Numbered from the stretch's first letter, positions 40,975-50,352 are shown. The stretch: DNA of 64,000 nt from an uncultured Lachnospiraceae bacterium (GCA_910588215.1 CAJUQJ010000009.1:1-64000); one strand, 5' to 3'. The notes: generated by a model not told the origin, from the letters alone. A program made the numbers and translations.

Positions 40975-43347
40975 TTAACCTGTCCCAACCATATCCACCA
41001 CTATCATCTGCCTGATCCGTCTGGCCGGGCCCAGCACTGCCAGCCAGACCGCCACCCCCATCACCACCACGATGACCGCAAGTTCTCTGATCGGCACCTG
41101 CCATTGCTCACCCCAACGGGTTGTGACAAGCTGATGAAACAGCATCCGATTGAGCGGCAGACCGATAATGCACCCGAAGAACACACCGGATGCCGTATAG
41201 GACAACGCCTCCCCGACGATCATCCGCACCAGCTGGGAATCACTCATACCGATAGCCCGCATAGCCCCATATTCCCGCATTCTCGCTGACACGCTCATGG
41301 CAATACAGTTGATGATATTGAAAAAGGCCAGTAATGCAATGATGATCAGGAATCCATAGAGAAAGACAGCCATCGAATAGCCCGCGCCCTTCACCTCCCG
41401 GTTACTCATCCTTTTATCCGAAAAGGAAATAGCTGTCCCGCAGGCCTGCTCGATCTCCTTTCTGATCTGCGCCACCTCTGCATCCGTTATATCCGGTTCT
41501 ACCTGCAGATCCAGCACCGCATAGCCGCATTCCCCGGTCAGGCTCTGAAACAGCTCTTCGGAACAGATCAACAGCGTCTCGCTGCTGCCGGTATTTGAAT
41601 TCCTCCCGTAACTGAACGGAACATCTCCCAGCGTACCGGCCACGATAACCTCTGCCTCTCTTCCTCCTAAAGGCAGTATGATCTTACTGCCTGTTGGTAT
41701 CTGCCCTTTCTCCCTCCAGGCTACCAACACGCCTTTACCGTCTGCCGCCTCAGCGAGATCCCCCTCCAGCAGATCCCGTTTTGCCCATTTGAACTGCTGT
41801 GCGTCATAGGACAGGATCGTAAAAGCCGTCTCCTGACCGTCTAAAAATGCCGTGACCTGCACATAACCCCTGCCAAAAACTCTCTTGATACTGGAATGAT
41901 CCCGCAGCTCACCGGCAAGCTCTGTCGGAATAATATTCGCATAGCCGCCGCCGTAGGCATATAGGTCCGGCGCCTGCGGCCGCAGCGGCGTGATGGCACG
42001 ATGCATAAAATCGACCGCCGTACTGAAAGCCAAAAACAGGATGATACTGAAGGCAAAAGAACCCGTCACCAGGATATAATTCTTCTTACTGCCCGATGCG
42101 TGATGGATCCCCAGCGCCGTATCCACCTTAAAGAATCTCGTATCAGCCGCCCGCTTCGCCGCCTGCACCGTACCTGCATTGCCGGACACGGCCGTCAGCG
42201 GTGATACCCCTGCCGCCTTTCGCGCCGGCGCTCCTGCTGCCAAAAGTACTGTGACGATCCCCAGCAGAATGCCCGCCACAATACTTGGAATGCTCACTCC
42301 AAACACAGGCATTCCTTCAAAAAGCCCCGGACTTAAGAACCGCAGCATCCCACACAACAGCCACACCACCACCACACCGGCAAGCACCCCTGCCGGAATG
42401 GCAGACCTGCACCATAAAAGCGCTTCCTTTTTGACAAATCGAACCACCTGTTTCTGCGTGGCGCCCAGACAGCGCAGCATCCCGAAGAATTCTGTCCGGC
42501 GCGCAATGCTGCTGTTCATGCTGGCCGCGATCATGAAGATGCCCGCCACTGCCACCAACACTGCCAGTATTGCCGCCACAAAGTAGAACCGTATCAAATA
42601 GGAATCCCCGCTCTGAAACATAAGCGCCAGCACTTTCGCATTCTGCCGCACCTGTTCCGGTGCAAAGCCAAGCTGCGCCGCGATATCGCCGATAGCCTTC
42701 TGGATATTACAGAAGCTTCTGAATTTCACAAAATAGACGATCTCCTGTTCCGCCCCTGTTTCCCTCGTATGCAGGGCGTCATACCCTTCCACGGTAAGCA
42801 GCATTCCAAAGGCGTCATGTTCCGCTTCCAATATCGTATCCTTCGTGATTCCGGTGATCTTATACTGCCTGCTTCCGCCCTGAGGTACCGCCAGACTGAC
42901 AAGATCGCCCACCTGCAGGCCCAGACGGCTTTTGACCGTCTCGTTTAGCGTGGCCTCATCTGGCTTCTCAGGAAAACTTCCTTCCAGGATCGTCACGTCC
43001 GGAAACATTTCCAACAGGTTCCAGTCCAGGCCGCAGATAGCGGTTTCCACACCCTCGATCCGGTAACCATCCTGCAACCTATAGTTCACTGCACCGTACC
43101 GGGCGATCTGCTCCACCTCCGGCCGTGCACCGATCAGAGCCCCCTGCCGTTCATCCGCTACAAAGCCTGCATGCCAGCTGCCGTCGCTTTTTACCGCCTG
43201 TATCATCTGCGACCGCATTTCCATATCTGCCATACCGAAGATCACCGTCACCAGGAATACCGCCAGCACTATACAGAGTCTGGTCATACGTGTCTGCCGC
43301 TTGTGCTGTCTGGCAAAGAACGCGGTCAAATCCAGATAATGCTTCAT
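40975..43347 (-). CDS. Module A: BceB-like/FtsX ABC permease
   Basis: This 790-residue permease has one N-terminal span (TRLCIVLAVFLVTVIFGMAD), an extracytoplasmic region of ~200 residues, three spans around 250-390, then a second copy of the arrangement. It ends with ARMREYGAMRAIGMSDSQLVRMIVGEAL, the FtsX signature. FtsX duplications of this size occur in peptide-antibiotic exporters. It overlaps the ATPase gene by 4 nt (ATGA type). Regulated with the ATPase by the TTACA-N4-TGTAA site at 44141. Likely role: removal of, or signalling by, a cell-wall-active peptide. Confidence 0.88.
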   Translation of the reverse strand: MKHYLDLTAFFARQHKRQTRMTRLCIVLAVFLVTVIFGMADMEMRSQMIQAVKSDGSWHAGFVADERQGALIGARPEVEQIARYGAVNYRLQDGYRIEGVETAICGLDWNLLEMFPDVTILEGSFPEKPDEATLNETVKSRLGLQVGDLVSLAVPQGGSRQYKITGITKDTILEAEHDAFGMLLTVEGYDALHTRETGAEQEIVYFVKFRSFCNIQKAIGDIAAQLGFAPEQVRQNAKVLALMFQSGDSYLIRFYFVAAILAVLVAVAGIFMIAASMNSSIARRTEFFGMLRCLGATQKQVVRFVKKEALLWCRSAIPAGVLAGVVVVWLLCGMLRFLSPGLFEGMPVFGVSIPSIVAGILLGIVTVLLAAGAPARKAAGVSPLTAVSGNAGTVQAAKRAADTRFFKVDTALGIHHASGSKKNYILVTGSFAFSIILFLAFSTAVDFMHRAITPLRPQAPDLYAYGGGYANIIPTELAGELRDHSSIKRVFGRGYVQVTAFLDGQETAFTILSYDAQQFKWAKRDLLEGDLAEAADGKGVLVAWREKGQIPTGSKIILPLGGREAEVIVAGTLGDVPFSYGRNSNTGSSETLLICSEELFQSLTGECGYAVLDLQVEPDITDAEVAQIRKEIEQACGTAISFSDKRMSNREVKGAGYSMAVFLYGFLIIIALLAFFNIINCIAMSVSARMREYGAMRAIGMSDSQLVRMIVGEALSYTASGVFFGCIIGLPLNRMLFHQLVTTRWGEQWQVPIRELAVIVVVMGVAVWLAVLGPARRIRQMIVVDMVGTG

Positions 43348-44027
43348 CGTCCCTCACCTCCCAGCTCACACACCACACCGTCAGTTACCTGAAATACCCG
43401 ATCCGCCGAAGATGCCAGGTCCCTGTTGTGGGTGATCATCAGCACGGTCTGCTGATAATGTCTGGCCGCGCTGCACAGAAGATCCATCACGTCCTGACTG
43501 TTCTGGGAATCCAGATTTCCCGTCGGCTCGTCGGCCAACACCAGCGCCGGACGCATGATCAACGCCCGCCCGATAGCCACTCGCTGCTGCTGCCCGCCGG
43601 AAAGCTGCCCCGGCAAATGTTTTCGTCTGTTCTCCAGTCCCAGTACCTCCAGGATTTCCTCCACCCGTTCCCGTTCCGGCTTCCGGTAGTCCAACAGCAG
43701 CGGGAAAATGATGTTCTGCTCCACGTTCAGCTCCTGAATCAGATGAAAGGACTGGAAGATAAACCCGATATTCTGCCTGCGGAAAACCGTCCGCTCATTT
43801 TCGTTCATGCCAAACAGATCTCTTCCACTTATGAAAACCTTCCCGGCATCCGCCCGGTCCAATCCGCCCACGCAGTTAAGCAGCGTGCTCTTCCCCGAAC
43901 CAGATGCACCCACAACGGCACCAAACTGCCCTCTTTCCATGGAAAAGGAAGCATTCTTCAGGGCCGCCACCCTGGCCTCGCCTTTTCCGTATGTTTTGCT
44001 CAGATTCTCTACTCTTACGATCTCCAA
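43344..44027 (-). CDS. Module A: ABC transporter ATPase (BceA/LolD type)
   Basis: This 227-residue ATPase has Walker A GASGSGKSTLLNCVGG, Q-loop FIFQSFHLIQELNV, signature LSGGQQQRVAIGRALI, Walker B LVLADEPTGNLDS, H-loop LMITHNRDLA. The transporter operon starts here; the 4-nt overlap with the permease implies coupled synthesis. The upstream 44028-44195 carries the BceR-type box and a TATGCT -10-like hexamer at 44102-44107. Confidence 0.92.
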   Translation of the reverse strand: MEIVRVENLSKTYGKGEARVAALKNASFSMERGQFGAVVGASGSGKSTLLNCVGGLDRADAGKVFISGRDLFGMNENERTVFRRQNIGFIFQSFHLIQELNVEQNIIFPLLLDYRKPERERVEEILEVLGLENRRKHLPGQLSGGQQQRVAIGRALIMRPALVLADEPTGNLDSQNSQDVMDLLCSAARHYQQTVLMITHNRDLASSADRVFQVTDGVVCELGGEGR

Positions 44028-44140
44028 TACTATAACCTGCCTTTCTGCTGCTACGCTCTGCCGCGGATATTCTTAGCTTCTTTTCTTGTACGTACAGGAA
44101 AAGCATACCAGCAAAACCTTACGCCCCGATGAATCCCGGC

Positions 44141-44154
44141 TTACACATCTGTAA
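44141..44154. promoter_or_regulatory. BceR-type operator before module A transporter genes
   Basis: TTACA-CATC-TGTAA, extended to GCTTACA...TGTAAGC (44139-44156), matches the TNACA-N4-TGTAA inverted repeat described for BceR-like regulators of Firmicutes. It lies about 115 nt upstream of the ATPase start. Confidence 0.75.
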
Positions 44155-44195
44155 GCTGCCGTCCTCTTCATTTCCGGATCTTACAGACTATCCGT

Positions 44196-45443
44196 TCAGT
44201 TTGAGACCGGAAATGAGATCCTGAACACACTGCCCTCTCCCGGCCGGCTCTCCACCGACAGACTGCCGCCTTGTTCCTCCACGATCTTTTTGGCCAGAGA
44301 GAGTCCAAGTCCCACCCCCTGTCTGTCATCCGTCTGCCTGCTTTGATAGAAACGTTTGAAAATATGGTGCATATCTTCCGGCAGGATACCGCATCCATCA
44401 TCTTCCACCGATAACCGTATCAGCACCGGAGAACGCTGCCAGCAAATCCGGATCGTGCCTCCTGCTTTCGTATGATCCAGCGCGTTTTTCACAAGATTAC
44501 CAAGCGCCTCCTTCGTCCAGGCCGGGTCGCAGCAGATCTGTTCCTCCACACGTCCCTCCTGTACGATCCTCTTTCCTTCCCGCACTGCCCGTTCTGACAG
44601 TTCACTGACTGCCTGCGATACCACCTCCCACATATAGCACTGCCGCTTCTCGAAGATGATGCCGCCCGTGTCCAGCCGCGCCATTTTCAAAAGCGACAAG
44701 ATCAGCTGTTCCATCCGTTCCAGCGACCGCATGGATTTCTCCGTAAAGCAGCGCACAGTCTCTTCCCGTCCGGCCCCCTCAGCCATGATCTCCATATACA
44801 TGACAAGCGCAGCCAACGGTGTCTTCAGCTGGTGGGATATATCCGAGATCATATCCCGCAGGAATTCCTTTGAACGACGCTCCGCCTCACTTTTGGCCTG
44901 CAACGACAATGCCAGCTGTTCTACTCTGCCATAGAGCTGACAGAGTGCGCCCGTCTCTCCCACTGGCAGCTGTTGCGTAAACCGCTCCTTTGCATAGCCG
45001 GTTACAATCCGTTCTGCTGCCTCATAAGAGCGCTCTCTTCTCTGCAGAAAAAGCCCCGCGCCGATCAGCAGCACTGCCGTAAAAATAATGCCTCCTGCGA
45101 GTAATGTCAGCAAATAAGAGCCTGCTGTCTGTCCTGTGAGCAGCAGCAGATAACTTTGCATCTGCTCCGTATGCCCAATCTGCCAAAGCAGCTTTCTCCC
45201 CTCCTCCGTCACCTCCGTATGATTCCATGCCGCCGCGACCACTTCAGGCCAAATCCCCTGCTCCAACAAATAAGACGACACCGTCAACTCCCGTTCCACC
45301 AATACATGCCGGATATCAGATACATGCCGGACACCACAGATTCCCAAAAAGAAAGCCTGCAAAATGCAGACTATTACCAGAAACCCATACAGCTGTCGAG
45401 TTTGTCTATCTTGTAAAAATTTCAGACCGTCCATCCCTCTCAC
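44196..45443 (-). CDS. Module A: sensor histidine kinase
   Basis: This 415-residue kinase has TM1 (LYGFLVIVCILQAFFLGICG), about 75 extracytoplasmic residues, and TM2 (YLLTLLAGGIIFTAVLLIGAG). The HisKA motif is MISDISHQLKTPLAALVMYMEIM, and ATPase boxes are LGNLVKNALDHT, VEDDGCGI and GVGLGLSLAKKIVEEQGG. The extracellular domain is larger than in intramembrane-sensing BceS kinases, so it may bind a ligand itself. The start is GTG 45443, placed 5 nt after GGGAGG; an ATG three codons later lacks spacing. It follows the regulator gene by 10 nt. Confidence 0.9.
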   Translation of the reverse strand: MRGMDGLKFLQDRQTRQLYGFLVIVCILQAFFLGICGVRHVSDIRHVLVERELTVSSYLLEQGIWPEVVAAAWNHTEVTEEGRKLLWQIGHTEQMQSYLLLLTGQTAGSYLLTLLAGGIIFTAVLLIGAGLFLQRRERSYEAAERIVTGYAKERFTQQLPVGETGALCQLYGRVEQLALSLQAKSEAERRSKEFLRDMISDISHQLKTPLAALVMYMEIMAEGAGREETVRCFTEKSMRSLERMEQLILSLLKMARLDTGGIIFEKRQCYMWEVVSQAVSELSERAVREGKRIVQEGRVEEQICCDPAWTKEALGNLVKNALDHTKAGGTIRICWQRSPVLIRLSVEDDGCGILPEDMHHIFKRFYQSRQTDDRQGVGLGLSLAKKIVEEQGGSLSVESRPGEGSVFRISFPVSN

Positions 45444-45453
45444 TTCAACCTCC

Positions 45454-46140
45454 CTACTCCCACTGATATCCCAGTCCCCTTACCGTCTTCAAATGTTCCG
45501 GCGACGAAGGGTCTTGTTCCAGTTTCTCCCGCAATCTCCGCACATACACGGAAAGTGTATTATCATCCACGAAATTTCCCGCACCGTCCCACAGCTTATC
45601 AAGGATCAGCGAACGTGGGAGCACTTTGCCACGGTTTGCAAGAAACAGGCACAACAGTCGATACTCCGCCCCCGTACAGTCCACCGGCTCTCCGTCCAGC
45701 ATTACCCTGCCCTCCGTGAGATTTACGATAAGGCTGCCGGATCTAAGGATTCCTTCCTCTGCTCTGTATCCTGCACTGCGCCGCAGAAGCGCCCGGATCC
45801 GTGAGCACAACTCCCCCAGCTTAAATGGTTTCGTGATATAGTCATCCCCGCCGCAGTCCAACCCTCTGACCACATTGATCTCCTCATCCGAAGCCGTCAG
45901 AAATATGATCGGCGTCTCATTGCCCTCCGCCCGGAGCCGTTCACACAGATAGAACCCGTTCCCGTCCGGCAGTGTCACATCAAACAGAAGCAGATCAAAT
46001 TCACTGCCTCTGCCGGCCAGAAGCGCGCCAGCCTCTTTGACCGATCTTGCCACTATTATCTCATATCCGTTCTTCTTAAGTGAATAGGTCAGCCCGTCGA
46101 TCAGGCTGATATCATCCTCCAAAAGCAGTATTTTCTGCAT
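45454..46140 (-). CDS. Module A: OmpR-family response regulator
   Basis: This 228-residue regulator has a receiver with LLLEDDISLIDGL, phospho-Asp in LLLFDVTLPDGNG, and Lys in DDYITKPFKLGEL. The winged helix is GAEYRLLCLFLANRGKV ... NTLSVYVRRLREKLEQ ... TVRGLGYQWE. ATG 46140 has GGAGGG upstream; an in-frame extension to 46272 has no ribosome site. A TTACA-N4-TGTAA box 80 nt upstream and another before the transporter operon suggest it binds both. Confidence 0.92.
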   Translation of the reverse strand: MQKILLLEDDISLIDGLTYSLKKNGYEIIVARSVKEAGALLAGRGSEFDLLLFDVTLPDGNGFYLCERLRAEGNETPIIFLTASDEEINVVRGLDCGGDDYITKPFKLGELCSRIRALLRRSAGYRAEEGILRSGSLIVNLTEGRVMLDGEPVDCTGAEYRLLCLFLANRGKVLPRSLILDKLWDGAGNFVDDNTLSVYVRRLREKLEQDPSSPEHLKTVRGLGYQWE

Positions 46141-46185
46141 CCGCGTTTCCCTCCGGTTCCCGTCGCAAACTGATAACATAATGTT

Positions 46186-46233
46186 ACTATACCACAATCT
46201 GAAACAAAATTGTGCCAGCTTACAAAACTGTAA
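46186..46233 (-). promoter_or_regulatory. Operator and -10 of module A regulator operon
   Basis: TTACA-AAAC-TGTAA at 46220-46233 is a second exact match to the BceR-type inverted repeat. A TATAGT hexamer lies at 46186-46191 on the minus strand, 28 nt downstream of the box. Confidence 0.7.
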
Positions 46234-46275
46234 TCTGAAAAGCTTCCGGACCGAGATCCGAAAGCTTTCCATAAT

Positions 46276-46809
46276 CTATAACGCCGTCCCTTTTCTGGGC
46301 ACAAACAGTTTCTCCATCCCGACGCCCTCTAACTGCAATAATTCCACCTTACGCGGTATCCCTCCGGCATACCCCGTCAGGCTCCCGTCCGTCCCCACCA
46401 TCCGATGACACGGGATAATGATGGAGATCGGATTGTGGGCCACCGCGCCGCCCACCGCCTGTGCCGACATATGCCTGATTCCCTTCTCCCTCGCGATCCG
46501 GCCCGCCAGTTCACCGTAGGTCATAGTATTCCCGTATGGGATCTGCAGCATGATCTCCCAGATCCGGCATCGAAACGGGGAACCGATCATATGCAGCGGC
46601 GGCAAAGTGTCCGGATTTTTCCCGGAGAAATAAAGATCCAGCCACGCCCGCACCGTCTCGAAAACTGGCGTCTCCTTTTCCTCATGCTGCGGATCTAGCC
46701 CAGCCGCATAATGCCTTGCCCCGTCGAACCACAACCCCGTCAGTCCTTTCTCGTCGGCCGCCAGAAGGACCTCTCCAAGCGGTGTCTCGTATTTGGTCGT
46801 GTATCGCAT
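46276..46809 (-). CDS. ogt: Methylated-DNA--protein-cysteine methyltransferase
   Basis: This is a 177-residue O6-alkylguanine repair protein with the active-site motif IIIPCHRMVGTDGSL, where Cys accepts the alkyl group. The DNA-binding helix is YGELAGRIAREKGIRHMSAQAVGGAVAHNPI. The N-terminal ribonuclease-H-like domain is short. AGGAGG lies before the ATG. It separates modules A and B and has no evident link to them. Complete. Confidence 0.93.
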   Translation of the reverse strand: MRYTTKYETPLGEVLLAADEKGLTGLWFDGARHYAAGLDPQHEEKETPVFETVRAWLDLYFSGKNPDTLPPLHMIGSPFRCRIWEIMLQIPYGNTMTYGELAGRIAREKGIRHMSAQAVGGAVAHNPISIIIPCHRMVGTDGSLTGYAGGIPRKVELLQLEGVGMEKLFVPRKGTAL

Positions 46810-46850
46810 AACTCACCTCCTAACCGTCCTGCATTTATGTGCGGATCTTA

Positions 46851-47540
46851 TCATACATCTTTCGTCTCTACATTATAGATCGCAAGGATCACCGATACGA
46901 TCGCCAACACAAACAGAACCACATAGAAGGGCACACTGTTGACCAGAGTGAATTCCCCAATGTTCCCCTGGGTGAAGCATACAATAAGAATGGACGACAC
47001 CACCGTGGCTTTGGAAGAACACATCTTCATCCCCACCGGCAGCGCGATAAAAGAGATGCTGACCATGGCCGCTGCGCTTAAGATTAATTCTACCCAGAAC
47101 AGCCAATAACCATACGGGATATCTGATGCAGAAATATGTGTCAGGTTCCTTGTCGCCAACGCTACCGCATACATTAACAGCTTACTTACGATAAGCGCCG
47201 TAAAACTGAAGATCCACACGGCAAATACCTTTGCCAGTACAAGCTTCTTTCTCTTTACAGGATAGGAAAACAACAGGCGGATCGTACCTCTCTTATAGTC
47301 ATCCACCACATAACCGGCCAACAGCACTCCTGTAAAGATCATGTAAGATATATGGGCATATAACTCCACCGATGCATGGATAAAGCTCTTATCAAAAAAT
47401 CCCCGTGTGGTCACATCCGCCCCGGCCACACCCGCCGTCATCAGGACAAAGAACAATATCCCCGCTGTCATGATCGCCGCATTGCGGATCATCTTCCCTA
47501 AACTATTTTTCTTCCATTCCATTTTGATCAGTTTCCACAT
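46851..47540 (-). CDS. Module B: ABC-2 permease (BcrB-like)
   Basis: This 229-residue membrane protein has six spans (MIRNAAIMTAGILFFVLMTAG; YMIFTGVLLAGYVVDDYKRGTIRLLFSYPVKRKKLVLAK; VAVWIFSFTALIVSKLLMY; LILSAAAMVSISFIALPVGM; VVSSILIVCFTQGN; YVVLFVLAIVSVILAIY). The loop after span 2 is typical of bacitracin/lantibiotic-type ABC-2 permeases. The start overlaps the end of the ATPase gene by 13 nt. It forms an exporter with the ATPase at 47528-48460. Confidence 0.88.
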   Translation of the reverse strand: MWKLIKMEWKKNSLGKMIRNAAIMTAGILFFVLMTAGVAGADVTTRGFFDKSFIHASVELYAHISYMIFTGVLLAGYVVDDYKRGTIRLLFSYPVKRKKLVLAKVFAVWIFSFTALIVSKLLMYAVALATRNLTHISASDIPYGYWLFWVELILSAAAMVSISFIALPVGMKMCSSKATVVSSILIVCFTQGNIGEFTLVNSVPFYVVLFVLAIVSVILAIYNVETKDV

Positions 47541-48460
47541 GCCGTTCTTCCTCCCTCCGCAGTCATTTTCAGGAAATAATTCTCCAGATTCTCTGTCTTA
47601 CGTCCAAGCGCCATTACCGCCACATCGTTAAGCGCCAGCGTCTTCGACAGTTCCTGTACCGAAACCGCCCCGTCATAGATTCGGATCACGCCCTCTTCCA
47701 GAATTTTGAAATTTGTCAATCCCAGCTTATCACTCAATACATATGCCGCCCGCTTCGGATTCGTTGTGGTCAGTTCGATATAAGCCAGGCTCATCTGCTC
47801 GATCTGCCGCATACCAATCTCCTGCACCATCCTGCCGTGATGAATCACGCCGACAGTATCCGCGATAGACTCGATTTCCGACAGAATATGGGTGGAGACC
47901 ATGATCGTCATACCGTACTCCGTACAGAGCATTTTCAAAAGACTGCGTATCTGCTTCATACCCGCCGGATCCAACCCGTTTGTCGGCTCATCCAAGATCA
48001 GAAGTTCCGGTCTGCACAGGATCGCCCTGGCGATGCCCAGCCGCTCTTTCATACCTAGCGAATATTTTCCTACCGGTTTCTTTGCAGCCTCCGCAAGTTC
48101 CAGCATATCCAGCACATTTTCGACGCTGTCATGCTGATAGTAGCCCATGTACTCACAGTGCATCTTCAGATTATCATAACCGCTCATATGCTCATAGAAA
48201 ATCGGAAATTCTATGATGCTCCCCATTCGCCGCAACACCTCATAGGACTTCGGTGTAAGCGTCTCCCCGAATAACTCTACACTGCCAAGCGTAGGTTTCC
48301 AGAGATTGGTCAACATCTTCATCACTGTCGTCTTACCTGCACCGTTTGGACCCAGAAATCCATAGATTTCACCCTTCTTCACATGAAGATTCACATCTGT
48401 TACAAGTTCCTTCCCACCGATCGTTTTGGTGAGATGGTGAGTCTGTATCATAAATGGCAT
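47528..48460 (-). CDS. Module B: ABC ATPase (BcrA-like)
   Basis: This 310-residue ATPase has Walker A GPNGAGKTTVMKMLTN, signature YSLGMKERLGIARAIL, Walker B LLILDEPTNGLDPAGMKQ, H-loop MVSTHILSEIESIADT, and a ~95-residue C-terminal extension as in BcrA/CcmA drug-export ATPases. The ATG follows GGGGGC by 8 nt. A promoter TTGAAA-N16-TAGTAT with a CTGTTAC element lies at about 48541-48568 upstream. The exporter and the RR/HK pair just upstream form module B. Confidence 0.92.
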   Translation of the reverse strand: MPFMIQTHHLTKTIGGKELVTDVNLHVKKGEIYGFLGPNGAGKTTVMKMLTNLWKPTLGSVELFGETLTPKSYEVLRRMGSIIEFPIFYEHMSGYDNLKMHCEYMGYYQHDSVENVLDMLELAEAAKKPVGKYSLGMKERLGIARAILCRPELLILDEPTNGLDPAGMKQIRSLLKMLCTEYGMTIMVSTHILSEIESIADTVGVIHHGRMVQEIGMRQIEQMSLAYIELTTTNPKRAAYVLSDKLGLTNFKILEEGVIRIYDGAVSVQELSKTLALNDVAVMALGRKTENLENYFLKMTAEGGRTACGN

Positions 48461-48603
48461 TTGTTCTGCCCCCTTTCTGAAAGCAACTGGTGACGGCTCA
48501 TCTTTCAGCCTCTTTGTTGTGGTATCCGTCGCTTCTGGATACTATTGTAACAGCATGGATTTTCAAAACTGTTGCACAAATCTTACGAATTTCTTTCGTT
48601 TTT

Positions 48604-48661
48604 CCTCCATTCCCAAGCGCTTTGCGCTGAAGACGCAAGCAGCATTTCAGATTCTTCTCTG
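48604..48661 (-). repeat. Dispersed ~55-bp repeat, intergenic copy in module B
   Basis: The minus strand reads GAGAAGAATCTGAAATGCTG ... AAAGCGCTTGGGAATGGAGG and matches the copies at 30595-30650 and 35575-35632. It sits in the 243-nt gap between the ATPase start and the kinase stop. Confidence 0.65.
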
Positions 48662-48703
48662 CCCTATGAAAGTCCCGAACGGCAGGCTGTGCATGATGGT
48701 GCT

Positions 48704-49645
48704 TTACTTAGAGCATCTTACAAGCCTGACTGTGAACACCGTCTTAACATGGGGTTCGCTTCTGAGCGTGATCTCTCCTCTCATCTGCCTGGCCAGATTC
48801 CTGGCGATCGTCAGGCCCAGTCCGTTACCCTGGATCTCCCGGTTTCTGGAATCCTCCATCGTAAAAAGGCGTTCAAACACACTGTCCGCAAAAGAAGCTT
48901 CGATCCCTTTACCCCGATCCGTCACGTCCACGTACGCCGTCTTCTCCTCCACCCGCAGCGCCAGCCCCAGATACCGTCCATCAGACCCGTAGCGGATCGC
49001 GTTGGAGATCAGATTGTTTAGAATGCGCGATATAGACTCCTGATTTCCCTGTACCCAAACCGGCTCCTTTGGCAGATCAATATCCACCTGAAATTCCCGT
49101 CCGGTCAGCAGTTCATAATAGTCCAGAATACTCTTGCGGCACTGCTCACAGACATCGATGGGCGACAACTCCGGTACCATGTCCCCCGATTCCAGCTTCG
49201 CCAGCGTGAAAAATTCGTTGATCAGTTCCATCACTTCCTTCGCCTTGCACTCCGTCTTTAAGATCATCTCGTCAGGTGTCCCGCTCTTTAGCCGCAAGAT
49301 CTCCAGGTATCCCAGGATCACGGTCATGGGCGTCTTGATATCGTGGGAAATATTGGAGAGCATCTTTTTGAAGGCAATCTCGGAGCGCCGATAGTCCGCT
49401 TTCACCTTCAGGTGTCTTTCCAGCAGACCGTTAAGCTGTGCCGCCAGCTCCTGCAGCTCCTTTTCCTCTGTAAAAACATAGACTCTCTCGTCACTGCCCG
49501 TCTCCATGATCTCCTGCAGCTTACCGCTGATCTCTCTGAGACTCCTGCGCATCCCCGCCTGCTGGCCCAACTGCTGGTATACAACGATGAACAAAAGAAA
49601 TCCTGTCAGAATTGACAGGAACACGATAATTATCGTACTGTTCAT
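48704..49645 (-). CDS. Module B: sensor histidine kinase with a single N-terminal span
   Basis: This 313-residue kinase has one TM helix at its very start (IIIVFLSILTGFLLFIVVYQ) and no extracytoplasmic domain, followed by a helical linker. HisKA is MLSNISHDIKTPMTVILGYLEIL, and ATPase boxes are LNNLISNAIRYG, VTDRGKGI and GNGLGLTIARNLARQM. Sensors of this shape usually depend on the cognate transporter or membrane to perceive a drug. It overlaps the regulator gene by 4 nt. Small kinases like this are typical beside bacitracin/lantibiotic exporters. Confidence 0.92.
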   Translation of the reverse strand: MNSTIIIVFLSILTGFLLFIVVYQQLGQQAGMRRSLREISGKLQEIMETGSDERVYVFTEEKELQELAAQLNGLLERHLKVKADYRRSEIAFKKMLSNISHDIKTPMTVILGYLEILRLKSGTPDEMILKTECKAKEVMELINEFFTLAKLESGDMVPELSPIDVCEQCRKSILDYYELLTGREFQVDIDLPKEPVWVQGNQESISRILNNLISNAIRYGSDGRYLGLALRVEEKTAYVDVTDRGKGIEASFADSVFERLFTMEDSRNREIQGNGLGLTIARNLARQMRGEITLRSEPHVKTVFTVRLVRCSK

Positions 49646-50352
49646 GTTACCTCCCCCAGTTTATAGCCGATTCCCCAGACCGTGACCACGTAGCGCGGAT
49701 TGCGGGAATCATCCTCAATCTTATTCCGCAGTCTGCTGATATGTACATTCACCGCGTTCTCATCCCCCAGGTAGGCGTCATTCCATACGAGAGAATAGAG
49801 CTGTTCCTTCGTATACACCTTCTTCGGATTCTGCAGGAGCAGTTTCAGGATCTCAAACTCCTTCGCCGTCAGTTCCACCCTGCTGCCCCGCTTCGTTACC
49901 GTATAATCGGCGAGATTCATCGCCAGGTCACCCGCCGTAAGCAGTGCAGACTCTGTTTCGCTGTCTGCCCTCGTACTGTCATACTGAGTCGCCCTGCGGA
50001 TATTCGCCTTGATCCGCGCCAGCACTTCCACGACCGAAAAAGGCTTCGTAATATAGTCGTCCGCTCCCAGCATCAGTCCCAGCGTCTTGTCCGTCTCCGT
50101 GTCCTTCGCAGAAAGAATGATGATCGGCACATAGCTGCCCCGGCGGATCTGCTGCATGACCTCCATCCCGCTCATCTTCGGTATCATCAAGTCTAACAGC
50201 ACCAAGCCAAAACCTCCCTCCGCAAACAGCCTGCACGCCTCCTGCCCGTCAAAGGCACAGACCACGTCATAGTTCTCTGTCATCAGATAATTTCTCATCA
50301 TCTCACTGATCTCCCTGTCATCCTCGACCAGCAGGATCTTATGCCCGTTCAT
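49642..50352 (-). CDS. Module B: OmpR-family response regulator
   Basis: This 236-residue regulator has a receiver with ILLVEDDREISEMM, phospho-Asp in LVLLDLMIPKMSG, and Lys in DDYITKPFSVVEV. The winged helix is SRVELTAKEFEILKLLLQNP ... NAVNVHISRLRNKIED ... TVWGIGYKLGEV. ATG 50352 has GGGGAG about 11 nt upstream; a GTG four codons earlier is the alternative. An imperfect inverted repeat TGTTACTAAAAGAAA/TATTTTCGTAACA lies 75-105 nt upstream. Confidence 0.92.
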   Translation of the reverse strand: MNGHKILLVEDDREISEMMRNYLMTENYDVVCAFDGQEACRLFAEGGFGLVLLDLMIPKMSGMEVMQQIRRGSYVPIIILSAKDTETDKTLGLMLGADDYITKPFSVVEVLARIKANIRRATQYDSTRADSETESALLTAGDLAMNLADYTVTKRGSRVELTAKEFEILKLLLQNPKKVYTKEQLYSLVWNDAYLGDENAVNVHISRLRNKIEDDSRNPRYVVTVWGIGYKLGEVT

